This document shows positions 32,499 to 43,397 of a DNA stretch of 64,000 nucleotides, in pieces. Position numbers and translations under genes: made by a program. This DNA comes from Aricia agestis. Taxonomy: Eukaryota; Arthropoda; Insecta; Lepidoptera; Lycaenidae. The notes under the pieces are model-generated. The model was not told where the DNA came from. It saw only the letters and a list, made by a program, of their open reading frames with translations, and made no database searches. The stretch spans positions 17,018,001-17,082,000 of the forward strand of contig NC_056428.1 of assembly GCF_905147365.1 (NCBI RefSeq). Reading direction: 5' to 3'. The first letter of the stretch is position 1, and every line of letters begins with the position of its first letter.

Positions 32499-32780
32499 TA
32501 CTAATATTATGAAGCTGAAGTGTTTGTGTGTTTGAAAGAGCTAATCTCAGGAACTGCTCATTCGATTTGAAAAAATATTTTTGTGTTGGATAGCCCATAT
32601 ATCAAAGAAGGCTTTAAGCTAATAAATAATGCCATTTTTAATTTAATTTTCTGAGTATTCATGTTATGATTGAATTTACTTTTAATTGAAAATACGAACT
32701 TAAAATGCCTAATATCTCGGCTCCGATATAGTTTAGCTATATGTCCCCCATAAAAAAGTTTACTCCCCTTGATATGTTCT
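32499..32780 (+). mobile_element. Helitron-derived fragment
   Basis: ACTAATATTATGAAGCTGAA resembles the 5' end of the Helitron at 23144. The block CTCAGGAACTGCTCATTCGA then GAAAAAATATTTTTGTGTTG resembles both that Helitron and the 1.23 kb tandem unit. No 3' CTAG end was identified. Confidence 0.5.
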
Positions 32781-32943
32781 TTCATAATATGCCGGTTTGT
32801 GGAGTGGCCGCGAAATTAGAAAATGACGCCAATATTACCCAAACCCCTTTGATTACCACACCTCCTCTCTGTATTAGCTCCGTGGAAACAAGATAGAATT
32901 TCTGAGCCCCTAGCCAAGACTTTTTCTTTATCGCTTCTTTATA

Positions 32944-34392
32944 CAGGGTGCAATTTAACCTTCCTGCCAAATTTGGATATATTGATCCTTGTTAAAAATA
33001 AAAATACACGTATTTCTTCTTTCATAATCACTCAGTACTAAAATTTTGAGAAATAGCCTCCGAAAGTTATTCTACCAAACACCACAAAATATGGACACAT
33101 GCGCGGCCCGGCCCCGCCCCGCCCTTCCATTGATATTCTTGCAGTGACGGATTAAGACTACTTGATGCCCTAAGCAATCCATGCCTGTGGGCCCTCCTAT
33201 CCGTATCTCAACTAGAATCGGTCTTTGAACCTTTACTCTTTTGGTGCCCCTTCAGACGTGATGCCCTAGGCAATTGCTTAATTTGATTAAGGGCTAATCC
33301 GTCACTGCATTCTTGTTATTATCATAAGTTGCGAATTTTCCCTTCATACTTTGACGAACTTAGGACCGTCAAATGTAAAGGACATAGACAGGTATGTTTA
33401 GAATAAAATTAATTGACACACATCAAAAGAATCGAAAATTACAACTTTTTAAGTACGAAAAATAAGCACTTTAGAAATTTATAATAAATCTAAACCACAT
33501 CCTTTGCATTTAGGCGTATTTAAAAAATTCAATTAACTTATGTACACAGTACAACTAATTAAAAAATAAAAATCAAAACAACCCACCTCTAAATCTTATT
33601 TACTTCCATTTTGTCTACACTTAGCATAGTTCAAACGAGTTCAAACTGCAATCCGTTTTGCTCTAAGCAGAGTCTAGCGCGTTTTGCACATTGTCAAGAC
33701 TTTAAAAGTTTGTTAAGCACAACTTTGTCACTTTTAACCTCGTCAGACACATGTCTTCGAGGCTGGCTAGGCGTGTGCAGGTGTTGCGAAGTGCGAACTG
33801 TCCATAATCCGAGTCTTTGATTGTCTCGCGATTCAGATTCAGGGTACAGCTGCTGCATTCGAGAATCATCAATCAGCTGTTACGAAGACAAGGAACGCTT
33901 TCTTGCTCGTACAGTCTCTGGGTTTCGCGTAAACTTTCGCCACTCAAAATGTAGCCTCCACCTATGCCTCCACATTTAATAACACCCGATCGTGGTTAGG
34001 GTACATTGTAACAGACACTAATTAAAGCGCGGGGGGCGGGGGGCCGTGACAAACAAAATAATTACGTGTTAGCTATACAACTCCGCGCGTGGTACTAAAC
34101 GGTCGCCGGCGACCGGCGGGCGGCGGGCCTCCCGCCTCCCACCCCGCGCGTCACCCCCGCTTTACCCCTACGCATAACCGGTCTCGACTGGATATCTGTG
34201 CGGCGCGATGTACTAGCTCGGTCGCAATATCGTAATTATTATTAACTTATGAAGTGACCATTGTGCATCGAATTTTTTTGGGATAAAATATATTATTGTA
34301 AAAAAATTAACACCCTATTTTGGTTGAATGGACTCACCTAATGAAACATAAGCCCCAAAAAAAATTTGGCAGGTAGGTTTAATTGCACCCTG
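32944..34392. mobile_element. TIR-bounded element (CAGGGTGCAATTTAACCTTC) with captured DNA
   Basis: The left end CAGGGTGCAATTTAACCTTC plus CTGCCAAATTT is mirrored at the right by AAATTTGGCAGG followed by GGTTTAATTGCACCCTG. TA flanks both sides. The 1.45 kb interior holds an inserted hAT MITE (33142-33307) and a strongly GC/CpG-rich stretch (about 34024-34205) unlike the rest of the intron. It has no transposase. Its left end may alternatively be a solo MITE end paired by chance. Confidence 0.55.
33142..33307. mobile_element. hAT-type MITE, 166 bp
   Basis: CAGTGACGGATTA at the left mirrors TAATCCGTCACTG at the right. The flanks TATTCTTG (33134-33141) and CATTCTTG (33308-33315) are 8 bp duplications with one mismatch. 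TIR length, CA...TG termini and 8 bp duplication fit the hAT superfamily. Confidence 0.75.
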
Positions 34393-35046
34393 TAGAGTCG
34401 CCGATCAAAATTTATGGAATTGACATTACACGCGTCGAACCTCAACTTCATAATATTATCGAAAGCCTATTAGTAGAGGAGGGGAGGGTGCTATTTTTGT
34501 AGTCACTCGAGCGTCATGGAGACTTAGTAGGTTTTGTACATTAGATAAACTGATTAAAAAATAATAAGAGAGTTTTTAATTTTAGTGGTGGCTTCAGAAA
34601 CTGCAGCCATTTTAAAGTTTTGAAAAAAAAAAATGTTTAGAAAATTGCTTATTTAAGTCAGTTATAAATATATTTTAGACAGCAAGGACTAAATCATTTA
34701 GTTTTGGTGCAAAATAAAAATATGAAGCTTTACTTTTTTATATTTTAAAATGTACCTACAGGCTTACCAAACCTTTGAATCATCAAAGCTTTATATGGAA
34801 GATTCTTTGATGTATACTAAACATCCAGTATCTTAATCTGACAGATCCGATGACATATCAATGTAAGAAAAAAAATTAACCCACTACATGATAAATCTAA
34901 TTTCTATACAATAATAATTAGACACATGTCGGAAGCCTCTACAAGCTTAATTTGACACGCTGGAGCTACTCCCGAAATCCCCTCTTCCCCTCCCCAACTA
35001 TATGTCAATTTAATCTATCTATCTATCCTGACCTTTAGGTCTACGG

Positions 35047-35454
35047 CTATTGCAAGCGTCGTTCGTGTGCTCGCAGGTGACTGACGTAACCGATTTTTGC
35101 ACTAAATGTGCGAGAACATTGAGCGCAAGTCAGTACCCCTCCTACATAATGATAGTGTATGGTTACAGGTGGTCGAGCCTTGAGCGCGTCGCGTTTAGCA
35201 TCTAGCTCGGCCACACGCACTTTCTCATACTCTGACACCTTAGTGCTCACGGTCCGCTTCCATAGTGATCGGTCCGCAGCCATTGTCTCCCATTGTGACG
35301 GATCTAAGTCACACTTCTTCATGTGGCGCATGAGCACGTCTTTGTACCGCTGTAATTGGCCGCCTTGTTTTCGCTTGCCATTACTAAGTTCAGAATAAAA
35401 GACGCGCTTGGCCACAGCAGTGTTAGGCATCCGAGAGAGATGGCCGCACCACTT
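35047..35454 (-). pseudogene. LINE polyprotein, C-terminal part with C2H2 zinc finger
   Basis: The frame starts within the ORF at the MITE junction ([10 protein letters not shown]) and ends [20 protein letters not shown] then RAHERRLQ. The last segment is a C-x2-C-x12-H-x3-H C2H2 finger placed at the very end of the protein. Such terminal fingers occur in some RTE-like LINE proteins and probably bind nucleic acid. This half is uninterrupted. It is separated from the reverse transcriptase only by the later MITE. Confidence 0.8.
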
Positions 35455-35926
35455 CAATGGGGATTGTCCATTTTTTTTTTTAAATTTTGCTTTTTACAAA
35501 AACATTTCGAGGAATAAGGCCAGTGATCGTTTTTCTGTATATAGACGAAAAAAATACCCATTAGTTACTTATATTTTTGAACAAATATGTTTAACCTTTG
35601 TTTGACCTTCAATGGCGTTAAGTTAGCAATAAATTCGACCAACATTACGTTTCGAACTTTTGGTAAGCTTCTCGTATCAGCTTTCACATAATGTGAACTT
35701 GCATTTGACGAACCAGCCATTATAAATAAGATTGAAAGGAAAAAACATACTGCAGAGGTCAATTATTGGCCGCCGATGATGACGTCAGAGCGAAACTTTA
35801 AAAATTTATTGAGAAAACACTAGCCAATGAATTTCAAAATTATGTAATTTATATTCTTAAAATACATTATTTTAACGAAAAAAAATATAAAAAGTACATG
35901 TGATTTTTTTTGGACAATGCCCATTG
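35455..35926. mobile_element. MITE inserted in a LINE ORF
   Basis: The ends CAATGGGGATTGTCCA (35455-35470) and TGGACAATGCCCATTG (35911-35926) are inverted copies with one mismatch, each followed inward by a T/A run. The AT-rich interior is non-coding. It cuts the LINE frame between ...YLMKR and LKWCGHL. No convincing target duplication was seen. Confidence 0.75.
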
Positions 35927-37381
35927 CCGTTTCATTAGATATGCCTCTATACCGCTGACATTAGCTCGTCGTAGAACTTCCGTGTTTCGAACACGTTGGG
36001 ACCAATGGATGTTCATAATGTCGCGTAGGCATATTAGATGGAATTTATCTAATGTGCGGATATGCTTGCGGTATAGGACCCACGTTTCAGATGCATACAG
36101 CACATTGGGCAGAACGACTGCCATGTATACAGCCACCTTCGTAGTGAGCTTTATGTCGTGTGAGCAGAACACCTTGAGACGAAGCTTGCCAAATGCTGTT
36201 GCAGCTACTCCAATTCTGCTGTTGACCTTGTCATCAAGGAGGCACTTAGATGATATAGTGCTGCCTAGATATTTGAACTTGTCCACAAGTTTAAGTGAGT
36301 CGTTACCGAGTTTGATGTCGAGCGAAGGTCTACGCAGTGTATCCAGAGCCATTACCTCAGTTTTCTTTACACTGATTTTTAGGCCAAATCTTCGACATGA
36401 CTCATTGAGACTCTCCATAAGTCTTTGTAGACCCTCCGAGGATTCCGCCACAAAACACAAATCGTCTGTATACATCATCTCGGTGATGATCATGTGAGAC
36501 ACTTTGGTGTGAGCTTTAAGCCTGGCTAGGTTGAAGACTCCGCCGCCGTCGATACGATACCGAATACGAATTCCCTCGGATAAAGTCTGCAGGGCCTCTC
36601 GAACTACTACAGCAAAGTACAAAGCGAACAGAGTTGGTGCGAGCACGCAGCCTTGCTTAACGCCGCAGCTCAACGGAAAGAACTCTGATTGCTCGCCGTG
36701 TACATTGACACATCAACGCATACCATTATGCAGGAGTCGGATCATTCTAACAAACTTATCCGTGCATCCAAGTTTCGATTGTACCATCCATAAAGCTTCT
36801 CGAGGCACACTATTAAAGGCTTTTTCTAAGTCAACGAAACATAGTAAAAGTGGTTGACCTTGTTCTCGGCTTTTCTATTGAAGTTGGCGGATAGAGAAAA
36901 TAGCCTCACATGTGCCCCGATTAGGCCGGAAGCCATAGTGGGTCTCGGGCAAAATGTCTTCAGACAAGGGTATCAAGCGGTTTAGTAGGACTCGAGCAAA
37001 AACCTTCCCCGGGGCAGTTAACAGGGAAATACCTCTATAAGAATTGCATTCAGCTCTGTCGCCTTTGTTCTTGTAAAGTGGGCAAATACAAGAGACTTTA
37101 AAGTCATCGGGCACACGTTCTTCAGTCCATAGTTGAGCGAAAAGTTTGAAAATGACTTGATGCAATTCTGAGCCACCATACTTCAACAATTCCCCAAGTA
37201 CATGGTCAACGCCGACCGCTTTGTTGTTCTTTTGTTGCTGTACAGCAACGACGACCTCCTGCAGCGTCAGCGGGCTATCCAACTCATTAATCGTGGACAA
37301 TGCAGACATTGAGCTGATGTGGGCGAGTGGGTCAATATTGAGCAAGTTGTTAAAGTGATCTGTCTGTACCGTCGATAGCAC
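35927..37381 (-). pseudogene. LINE reverse transcriptase, frameshift and stop
   Basis: From the 5' side on the - strand: KNNKAVGVDHVLGELLKYGG, CPLYKNKGDRAECNSYRGIS and HYGFRPNRGT, then a frame change near 36870 into LCFVDLEKAFNSVPREALW. An in-frame TGA near 36715 follows, then [33 protein letters not shown] (the catalytic box is TDD) and [11 protein letters not shown], and finally [13 protein letters not shown] up to the MITE. RT palm motifs are all recognisable. The two lesions make it a pseudogene. Confidence 0.85.
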
Positions 37382-37383
37382 CT

Positions 37384-37590
37384 AATTAATAACGCAATCC
37401 CGAGTTATTTTGCTAACTTTGTCATGCTAGCTTCACATACGTCTAAAAATGTCACATCAGTTAATAATTTGGCTACAAAAATTGCATAGCTTTTTACGTG
37501 TGTTTACGGATTCTCATTACTTGAGCTATAGTTTATCGATATCATGAACTAAATGATATGTCCCTTTGTTCCCTTTAATCTTTAAAACTA
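37384..37590. other. Unassigned intronic DNA
   Basis: AT-rich, no feature recognised. Confidence 0.3.
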
Positions 37591-38034
37591 CTCAACGGAT
37601 TTTGATGATTCTTTCAGTGTTAGATAGCCGATTTATCGAGGAAGGCTATAGGCTATATTTTATCACATTAAGACTAATTGGAGCGAAGAAATAGAGGAAA
37701 ATATGGAAAAAACGGAAAAGTATTTGAAAGGGCTAATTTGAACACGCTAATCTCAGGAATTACTGGTCCGATTTGAAAAAATCTTTCAGTGTTAGATAGC
37801 CCATTTACTGAGGAAGGCTATAGCCTATAGGCTATATTTTATCACGCTAAGGAGAATGTAAAAAAACGGGGGAAATTATTTGAAAGAGCTTATCTCGCGA
37901 ACTACTGGAGCAATTTTTATGTTATTTGGCACAGATAATAAGTAGACCACGTAAAGGATAATAGGCTATCGATTGTAATCGTTTTTCAGTGGCTATATAT
38001 GTTATACCCGTGCGACGCCGGGGCGGGCCGCTAG
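37591..38034 (+). mobile_element. Helitron 3' portion with internal duplication
   Basis: Ends GCGACGCCGGGGCGGGCCGC then CTAG before T38035, the expected Helitron terminus. Inside, two copies of a ~140 bp block (TTTCAGTGTTAGATAGCC, then TTATCGAGGAAGGCTATA and TATATTTTATCAC) lie in tandem at about 37609 and 37783. The 5' TC end was not located, so it may be truncated. Confidence 0.65.
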
Positions 38035-39026
38035 TTTATAATATTATTAATATAGTATACATAATAATTATGGTCGCCGACCGGTGTACCTATCACATTC
38101 GACCTTGTTTAATATAGCAACAAGGTGCCGTGGTGGTGAACCGCAAATACCATTGACTATCGAAGAGAAAAGATTATAATATTATGAATACAATAATAAT
38201 AATTAATAGTGTATACGACATTCTACAATCGACGTGTACAAGCATTTAGCATAATAAAGAAACATATTTCATTCAAATTAAGTGCTTAGGCCGTAGGGAA
38301 ATCAACTCCATACTAAGATTTTCTTATACATATTCGAGAGTTATTTTTGTAGATATCGTATAAAAAATTTGATAAAACTAATAAACTCATAATTGTAACA
38401 CATACAATATGTACACTTTATTTCCATTAATAAAAATATTTCAGTTCAGACAGATGTGGCAGTTTTAATTATTTTCTTTGAAAGTGTTCCAAATTCGCAT
38501 ATGTGCCGGTAGTAGTAACAGTACAGAGTTTTATAGCGCAGTAAAAGTATAATACGGTGCTACTATCCCAGTTGGAAGTAGGTACTGTAAGTCGCCGGTT
38601 AGACGCTCAAATTTTCATCAATATCAATCCGGTATAGATCCGTTCTGGCGCCAAAATTTAAATTGACAATTTTAAACCGCATTTTTGCAGTAAATTCCAG
38701 TGTTTTATTTTTTTTAATATACTTGTGGTCTATTCTACATGGAGTTCTTTAAAATAAACACAAAAATAAAAATATCGCATCTTATTATTGTTAAAGATTG
38801 TCAGCTGGTATAGTTTGAAGAAAGAAGTCGTACACTGATCCATCGCAAATACACACATCAATAATAATTTAGGAATATTGGTTGTTTCTTTTCTCTCGAC
38901 TATTTCATGTGTGTATATCAACGTACTTTCTTTGTACTCTGCGACCGGACTTTACCTGCTGTAAACTTTACTTTTTTCCTACACTACAATTAGTTAAGTA
39001 CTAAATTGCCTTTTCGCATGTTCCAG
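38035..39026. other. 3' end of the CYRI intron
   Basis: AT-rich DNA with no further element recognised. It ends in CGCATGTTCCAG, the acceptor used by the last coding exon. Confidence 0.45.
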
Positions 39027-39291
39027 GAAACTCGTCGCGCAATTCAGTCGCGAGGAGACGTCACTGCTGGTCCTCCGCGTGATGGTGGGCCTGATAATCC
39101 TGTACGACTGGGTCCACCCCTCCGGCGCCTTCTGCCGCTCCTCGTCGGTTGACGTGAAAGGCTGCGTCAAGTTCCTCCAGCAGCAGCCGCCGCCGCAGGC
39201 CGAGTCCCTCCTCAACGCCCTAAGGTACACCACCAAACACCTGAACAGCCAGTCCACCCCGAAAAATATAAAGACGCTGCTAGCGGCGTGA
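39027..39291 (+). CDS. Cyri: CYRI/FAM49 last coding exon
   Basis: Begins directly after TTCCAG. Its first G completes the proline codon split by the phase-2 intron. Reads [20 protein letters not shown], then [59 protein letters not shown] and IKTLLAA, with TGA at 39289-39291. This matches the conserved C-terminus of FAM49/CYRI (VGVIILYDHVHPVGAF, the MKGCIKVLK region, LLNALR(F/Y)TTKHLN). It is GC-rich and codes through without lesions, so the gene is probably functional despite the 29 kb intron. The Q-P rich loop (QQQPPPQ) is slightly longer than I remember in vertebrate homologues. Confidence 0.96.
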
Positions 39292-39440
39292 GGACACCAT
39301 TCCAGCCTTGCATGTTGCTGTGGGGAATAGACGGGGATTCTGCTTCATTGTCTATGGTTTCGCCGTGTATATTGTCTATGGATGTGTTGCTTCATATAAT
39401 ATAATATCTATGGGTGGGTTTATACCTAAGATGAGGCGCG

Positions 39441-39486
39441 TAAAGAGGCTCATTCACGGCAGTCCTGCCGTGAATGGGCCTCTTTA
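39441..39486. repeat. Near-perfect 22 bp hairpin
   Basis: TAAAGAGGCTCATTCACGGC with its inverted copy, two-base loop (TC) and one mismatch (T versus G). It lies 150 bases after the CYRI stop codon and would form a strong stem in the mRNA. Confidence 0.75.
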
Positions 39487-39832
39487 AGGCGATACAAGGA
39501 ATTTCAAGCGGCATCAAGCTACTTGACATTTCGATTTTGTATTGATTTTTTGTCGAAAGTCGCCTCGTTGCGGTGTGAACTTACCGTTACGGTCATTTTG
39601 TCATCGTATTTTATTGTCACAATAATTTGCCACCATGTGTGTTTATGATTATATTAAGTATATAAGTTAAAATCGTCATGTAAAGATTGAGGGCAACAAG
39701 TACATTTTGGCGCATGTCAATGAAGTTAGCTGCAACATTTTTATAAACCCCACACCTATTAGCCAAAATTTTGTTTCAATAATTTTTACATGACAATTCA
39801 CAATGTAATTTAAGCACAATATTATACAAGAT

Positions 39833-39906
39833 GCAATTAAACCTTCCGGCCAAATTTTTAAATAGGTAAATGGACTCTTCTAAGAGTCCCCGGAAGGTTT
39901 AATTGC
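39833..39906. mobile_element. Short MITE remnant (GCAATTAAACCTTCCGG)
   Basis: GCAATTAAACCTTCCGG and its inverted copy bracket 74 bases, with an inner GGACTCTTCTAAGAGTCC palindrome. The ends are related to those of the element at 32944-34392. Confidence 0.6.
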
Positions 39907-40050
39907 ACCCTATATATTCGATTCATGTTTTAACTATAATATTTTCCGTGTGATAATTTAAACTTCGTGGCTTAGTCAAATCTGCATTACCTATATATGT
40001 TAGCTTATGTAATCTATAAGTAGTTTTTATCATTTTCGTCACTCAAGGCT

Positions 40051-40342
40051 CCCGCCGCACACAGGAGCGTTATTATCGGTCGATAATAACGCATGCGTTA
40101 TTGCGATATCTGTTTTCAGTACATTTTGTGTTAGGATGGTCATGTAGTTAGTTACACACTGTTTCGAAAATAACGCAATTTTCTTGCATACCTGAGAGAG
40201 ATGGTCATAATAGTGCAGTCGCGGCGCGGCGCTCTCTCGTAAGAAATATCGGGCGATAAAAACACAGAGCCTGTGTGCAAAGAATCGGGACACATTACCG
40301 CATGCGTTATCATCGACCGATAATAACGCGCCTGTGTGCGGG
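40051..40342. mobile_element. MITE with ~55 bp inverted ends
   Basis: CCCGCCGCACACAGG and GAGCGTTATTATCGGTCGAT mirror CGACCGATAATAACGCG and CCTGTGTGCGGG at the other end. Each end also contains its own palindrome CGTTATTATCG-GTCG-ATAATAACG and an ACGCATGCGT motif. The interior is non-coding. Confidence 0.7.
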
Positions 40343-40768
40343 ATCTTTTACACGTCGAGTGTAGTCTGAAGTTAGCAGCTTATCTGACACAAAGTTCCTT
40401 AAAACGTCAAGAGCACAATACATAGCTAATTTCAGACTAGACACTTGATTTGAAACTTTGGCACACACCCCTAATTACTATCGTATTTATTATCGTTGTA
40501 ATATATTATGTGATTATTCATAAATTTTATCGCAAATATTTTACCATACCTATAGGTTGTCACCGATATAATTTCATTACACGCTTCTAAAGCTAGGTAC
40601 GAGAAAACAATCCCTTTTCCCACAGAGTGCAAGGTGTAGCCTGTATATACAATAAATTGAGGTACAGGCGCCTAGAGTTTATGAACAGTAGAGTTTATGA
40701 ACAGTAATAGTAATACTAAGAAATGCCTTGAAATTTTTAAAATATATTAAATAGATCGAGTATTTTAA

Positions 40769-41464
40769 GAGTCCGTATACGAAATTTTGCCGATTTCGCT
40801 GACTAACAGACGTGACTTAACAGTTAAAATACAGTATTTCTATAAGTTTTAATGCACAACATGTAAGATCATTTCAATTATAATCTAATGTTGGAGCTAG
40901 ATTTTTGTTTTTTTTTAAGTATTTTTAAATAATCCAACTCAAACCCGCGACAGTTTTGTGATTTTTGCTGTAAAAGGTTTAGAATATCACCTGTTTATGG
41001 ATTGTATTGACGTCTTAACGGTATGAAAAAAATACAATGTACTGTTGAGAAAGTCGTCTATACAATGTTGGAATTACTTTTTACCACTTTAATATGAAAT
41101 AGTTGAGTAAAAAATATGTAACTCGGCAAAATTTTAAAGAAAATGGGCAAAGAATTGCTGTTAATTTCGGCAACTTGGAGCTGTAATTCATAAAAAGAAA
41201 ACGACAGAAATAATCTATAGATAAAATTCTATCCAATTCGAGAAAAAAGAAAAAAAAAGAAAAGCAAATTGTGCCAAAAACACGATTCAAAACAACCTAA
41301 ATCTCACATTAGCCTTAAATGTGAGATTTAGGTCGTTTTGAATCGTGTTTTTTGGCACAATTTGTTTTTTTTTTCCTTTTTTTTCGAATTGGATAGAATT
41401 TTATCTATATAGATTATTTCTGTCGTTTTCTTCAAAATTTCGGCAAAATTTCGAATACGGACTC
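40769..41464. mobile_element. piggyBac-type MITE with internal hairpin
   Basis: GAGTCCGTATACGAAATTTT at the left is mirrored at the right with one mismatch, giving about 25 bp TIRs. TTAA flanks both ends (40765-40768, 41465-41468). The right half holds a long hairpin with arms about 41193-41312 and 41320-41432 (AAAACGACAGAAATAATCTA, AATTCTATCCAATTCGA, ACACGATTCAAAAC...), perhaps a second inserted foldback. No transposase. Confidence 0.75.
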
Positions 41465-41468
41465 TTAA

Positions 41469-42727
41469 CTACCCAGTGAAATTATATTAACTAAGATATT
41501 GCTGTTGGTCGACTGCTGCAGTGTTATATTCCCGCCAAAATGCAGTATGAAGTTGGCTGTAGATGAAACATGTACGTTGACCGATATGTCAAATAAGTAT
41601 TAACTATTCTATATTTAAAACTGTGTAAAAGTTAAGGTATAGTCACATACATATTGGAACAAATTACTAACAACTTTCGAGTATACTTTATTTAGCTTGT
41701 AAATTTTATTTAAGTTAAAGGATTTTTTGTTACTTCTCACATCCAGAAGACTGAAAATCATGTTAACAAATTCATATGTCAGTTAAAATTACATACAAGA
41801 ATTATCTAAAATTATATATTCGTCTATAAAACGGGAAGATACAAAAATGCCTTTGATAACTAAAAATACAATAAACCACTGCCTAGGTGTTTTTTACAAA
41901 CGATTTTTAACCAAAAAAATGTAGTGTACTATTTAAGTTTTTACTCTAAAAATTAAGAAATTAGCTCAAAAATGCATTTAAAATATTGAATATTTAGACA
42001 GGCATGCATTTTTTTCATTGAATTAATCATTAGTGTTTTCAGTTTTGCATGCATTTTTTGGAATAATAAGATTTTTGGCCTTTGTCTAAAAACAAAAAAC
42101 TAGGAACCTAGCACAATATATTGCTTTAGCGAATTTTAATGGAATTAGAATAACATTAAAATAAATTAATTTTAATTTAATTTGATTTGATAAAACCTTA
42201 TTAGATACCTATATATTATATACTTACGTAATAAAAATAGTCGCTGTCTTGGGTATGAACACAAAAGTATCCTTAAAATAAGTCTTCCTTTTCGCAATAT
42301 TTCTGTACTGCAAAACAGTTGGTTCCTTGTAGCTTAAGTCATAATTAGATGTTGTATAGTCCAGTCGCTGAGCGCGTCGAAATTCGTACATCCCATTTCT
42401 TTTTAACATACCTACATATTGCTTCCCACAAGTAAACAATAGTAGTCACGCTTAAACGAGTTAACTTTTTCGTGCGTGAGAGACAGAAAGTAAATGTTCA
42501 ATGTACGAATATATACGTGTCCCATGACTGTACTTTAGTATCGCATTAATGTACTAGATGGTGTCAAAGATGCTTATTTTTGCTGAATATTTGAGGCTAA
42601 ATTATGTGTAAGCGCAATATTTAATACATTTTTGTTAATGGATAAGATATTTTTGAGGCAATGTTACCTTCTACAGTCTATCGACATAGTCTACCTCATT
42701 ATGTAGCAATCATGCGAGCGAGACAGG
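41469..42727. other. Intergenic DNA, nothing recognised
   Basis: AT-rich. The ORF at 42224-42439 has no domain signal. Confidence 0.35.
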
Positions 42728-42730
42728 TTA

Positions 42731-43394
42731 GGGAGCATACCCATACTACGTGACCTACTTTTTAAGATTTTTTGACAATTTTTAAACCCAACCGACAGAT
42801 CACAATTAACATTGAATTGACATGATCCGAATACATGACGTTGGTCTGTCAACTACTTAGGAATCAATTTCCTCGATAGTACCTACTATTTTAGTCATAC
42901 AGTCATGACTAAAATAGTAGGTTCAAATTGTAATCGAACACTAAAATATATAGTAACGGCCGTTCCCAATATTTGATCTATCTCTGGTTTTGCCCTACTA
43001 GAGATAGGAATAGCTCACAATTGACATAAAATATTTGTCTCTAATGTCTAATGTGAGTTATTCCTATCTCTAGTAGGGCAAAACCAGAGATAGATTAAAT
43101 ATTGGGAATGGCCGTAAATATGATCACCAAGCTTGACAGCTTCACCAAACTTCAAAATGCCTGATAAATGACAACAGTGCCTGTTTTTTTAATGGCTGTT
43201 GGCTATAAATAATCATAATAAATGCCAGTGTTACTGTGAGACGAGAAAAAAATTTTTCGTATGATGTTTCTCTCGGCGAAATTGACTACGTGACAAAACT
43301 CTAGACCCCCTCCCCCCCTCTCGTGACCGAGCGTAGTATTTTGAAGACCCCCCTCCCCCCCTAAATGGGTCATACGTAGTATGGGTATGCTCCC
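42731..43394. mobile_element. Harbinger-type MITE (TTA duplication) with nested hairpins
   Basis: GGGAGCATACCCATACTACG at 42731 is mirrored at 43394, and TTA occurs at both flanks (42728-42730, 43395-43397). Three-base TTA/TAA duplications with GGG termini fit PIF/Harbinger. Inside lie a perfect 18 bp hairpin (42881-42898 with 42905-42922) and a second MITE (42956-43115). Confidence 0.7.
42956..43115. mobile_element. Nested foldback MITE (ACGGCCGTTCCCAATATTTG)
   Basis: ACGGCCGTTCCCAATATTTG, then ATCTCTGGTTTTGCCCTACT and AGAGATAGGAATA, with almost exact inverted copies on the other side. It is a 160 bp hairpin element inside the Harbinger-type MITE. I recall the same element from other insect genomes. 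Confidence 0.75.
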
Positions 43395-43397
43395 TTA

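Larger units (their letters stand above)
35015..37383 (-). mobile_element. 5'-truncated non-LTR retrotransposon with (TAGA)n tail
   Basis: The reverse transcriptase and a C-terminal zinc finger are encoded on the - strand. The 3' end carries CAGGATAGATAGATAGATTA (plus strand 35014-35033), a short tandem tail. It is split by the MITE at 35455-35926. The clade is uncertain: the C-terminal layout resembles RTE/Proto2-like elements. Confidence 0.75.
9591..39026 (+). other. 29.4 kb phase-2 CYRI intron filled with transposons
   Basis: Bounded by the donor GTAAGT at 9591 and the acceptor TTCCAG ending at 39026. Joining the flanking exons keeps the CYRI frame (CC|G, proline). Everything between is repeats and unassigned DNA, listed separately. 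The intron also contains an A-rich 3' approach with no obvious branch point I could single out. Confidence 0.9.
39292..40656 (+). other. Probable CYRI 3' UTR / flank
   Basis: The first canonical AATAAA after the stop that I could find is at 40651-40656, which would give a 3' UTR of roughly 1.4 kb. The hairpin at 39441-39486 and two MITE remnants lie within this stretch. The true cleavage site is not determinable here. Confidence 0.35.

Noticed and set aside
9591..39026. piRNA cluster in the CYRI intron
   Set aside because: Nested fragmentary transposons in mixed orientation are compatible with one, but nothing in the sequence itself shows it.
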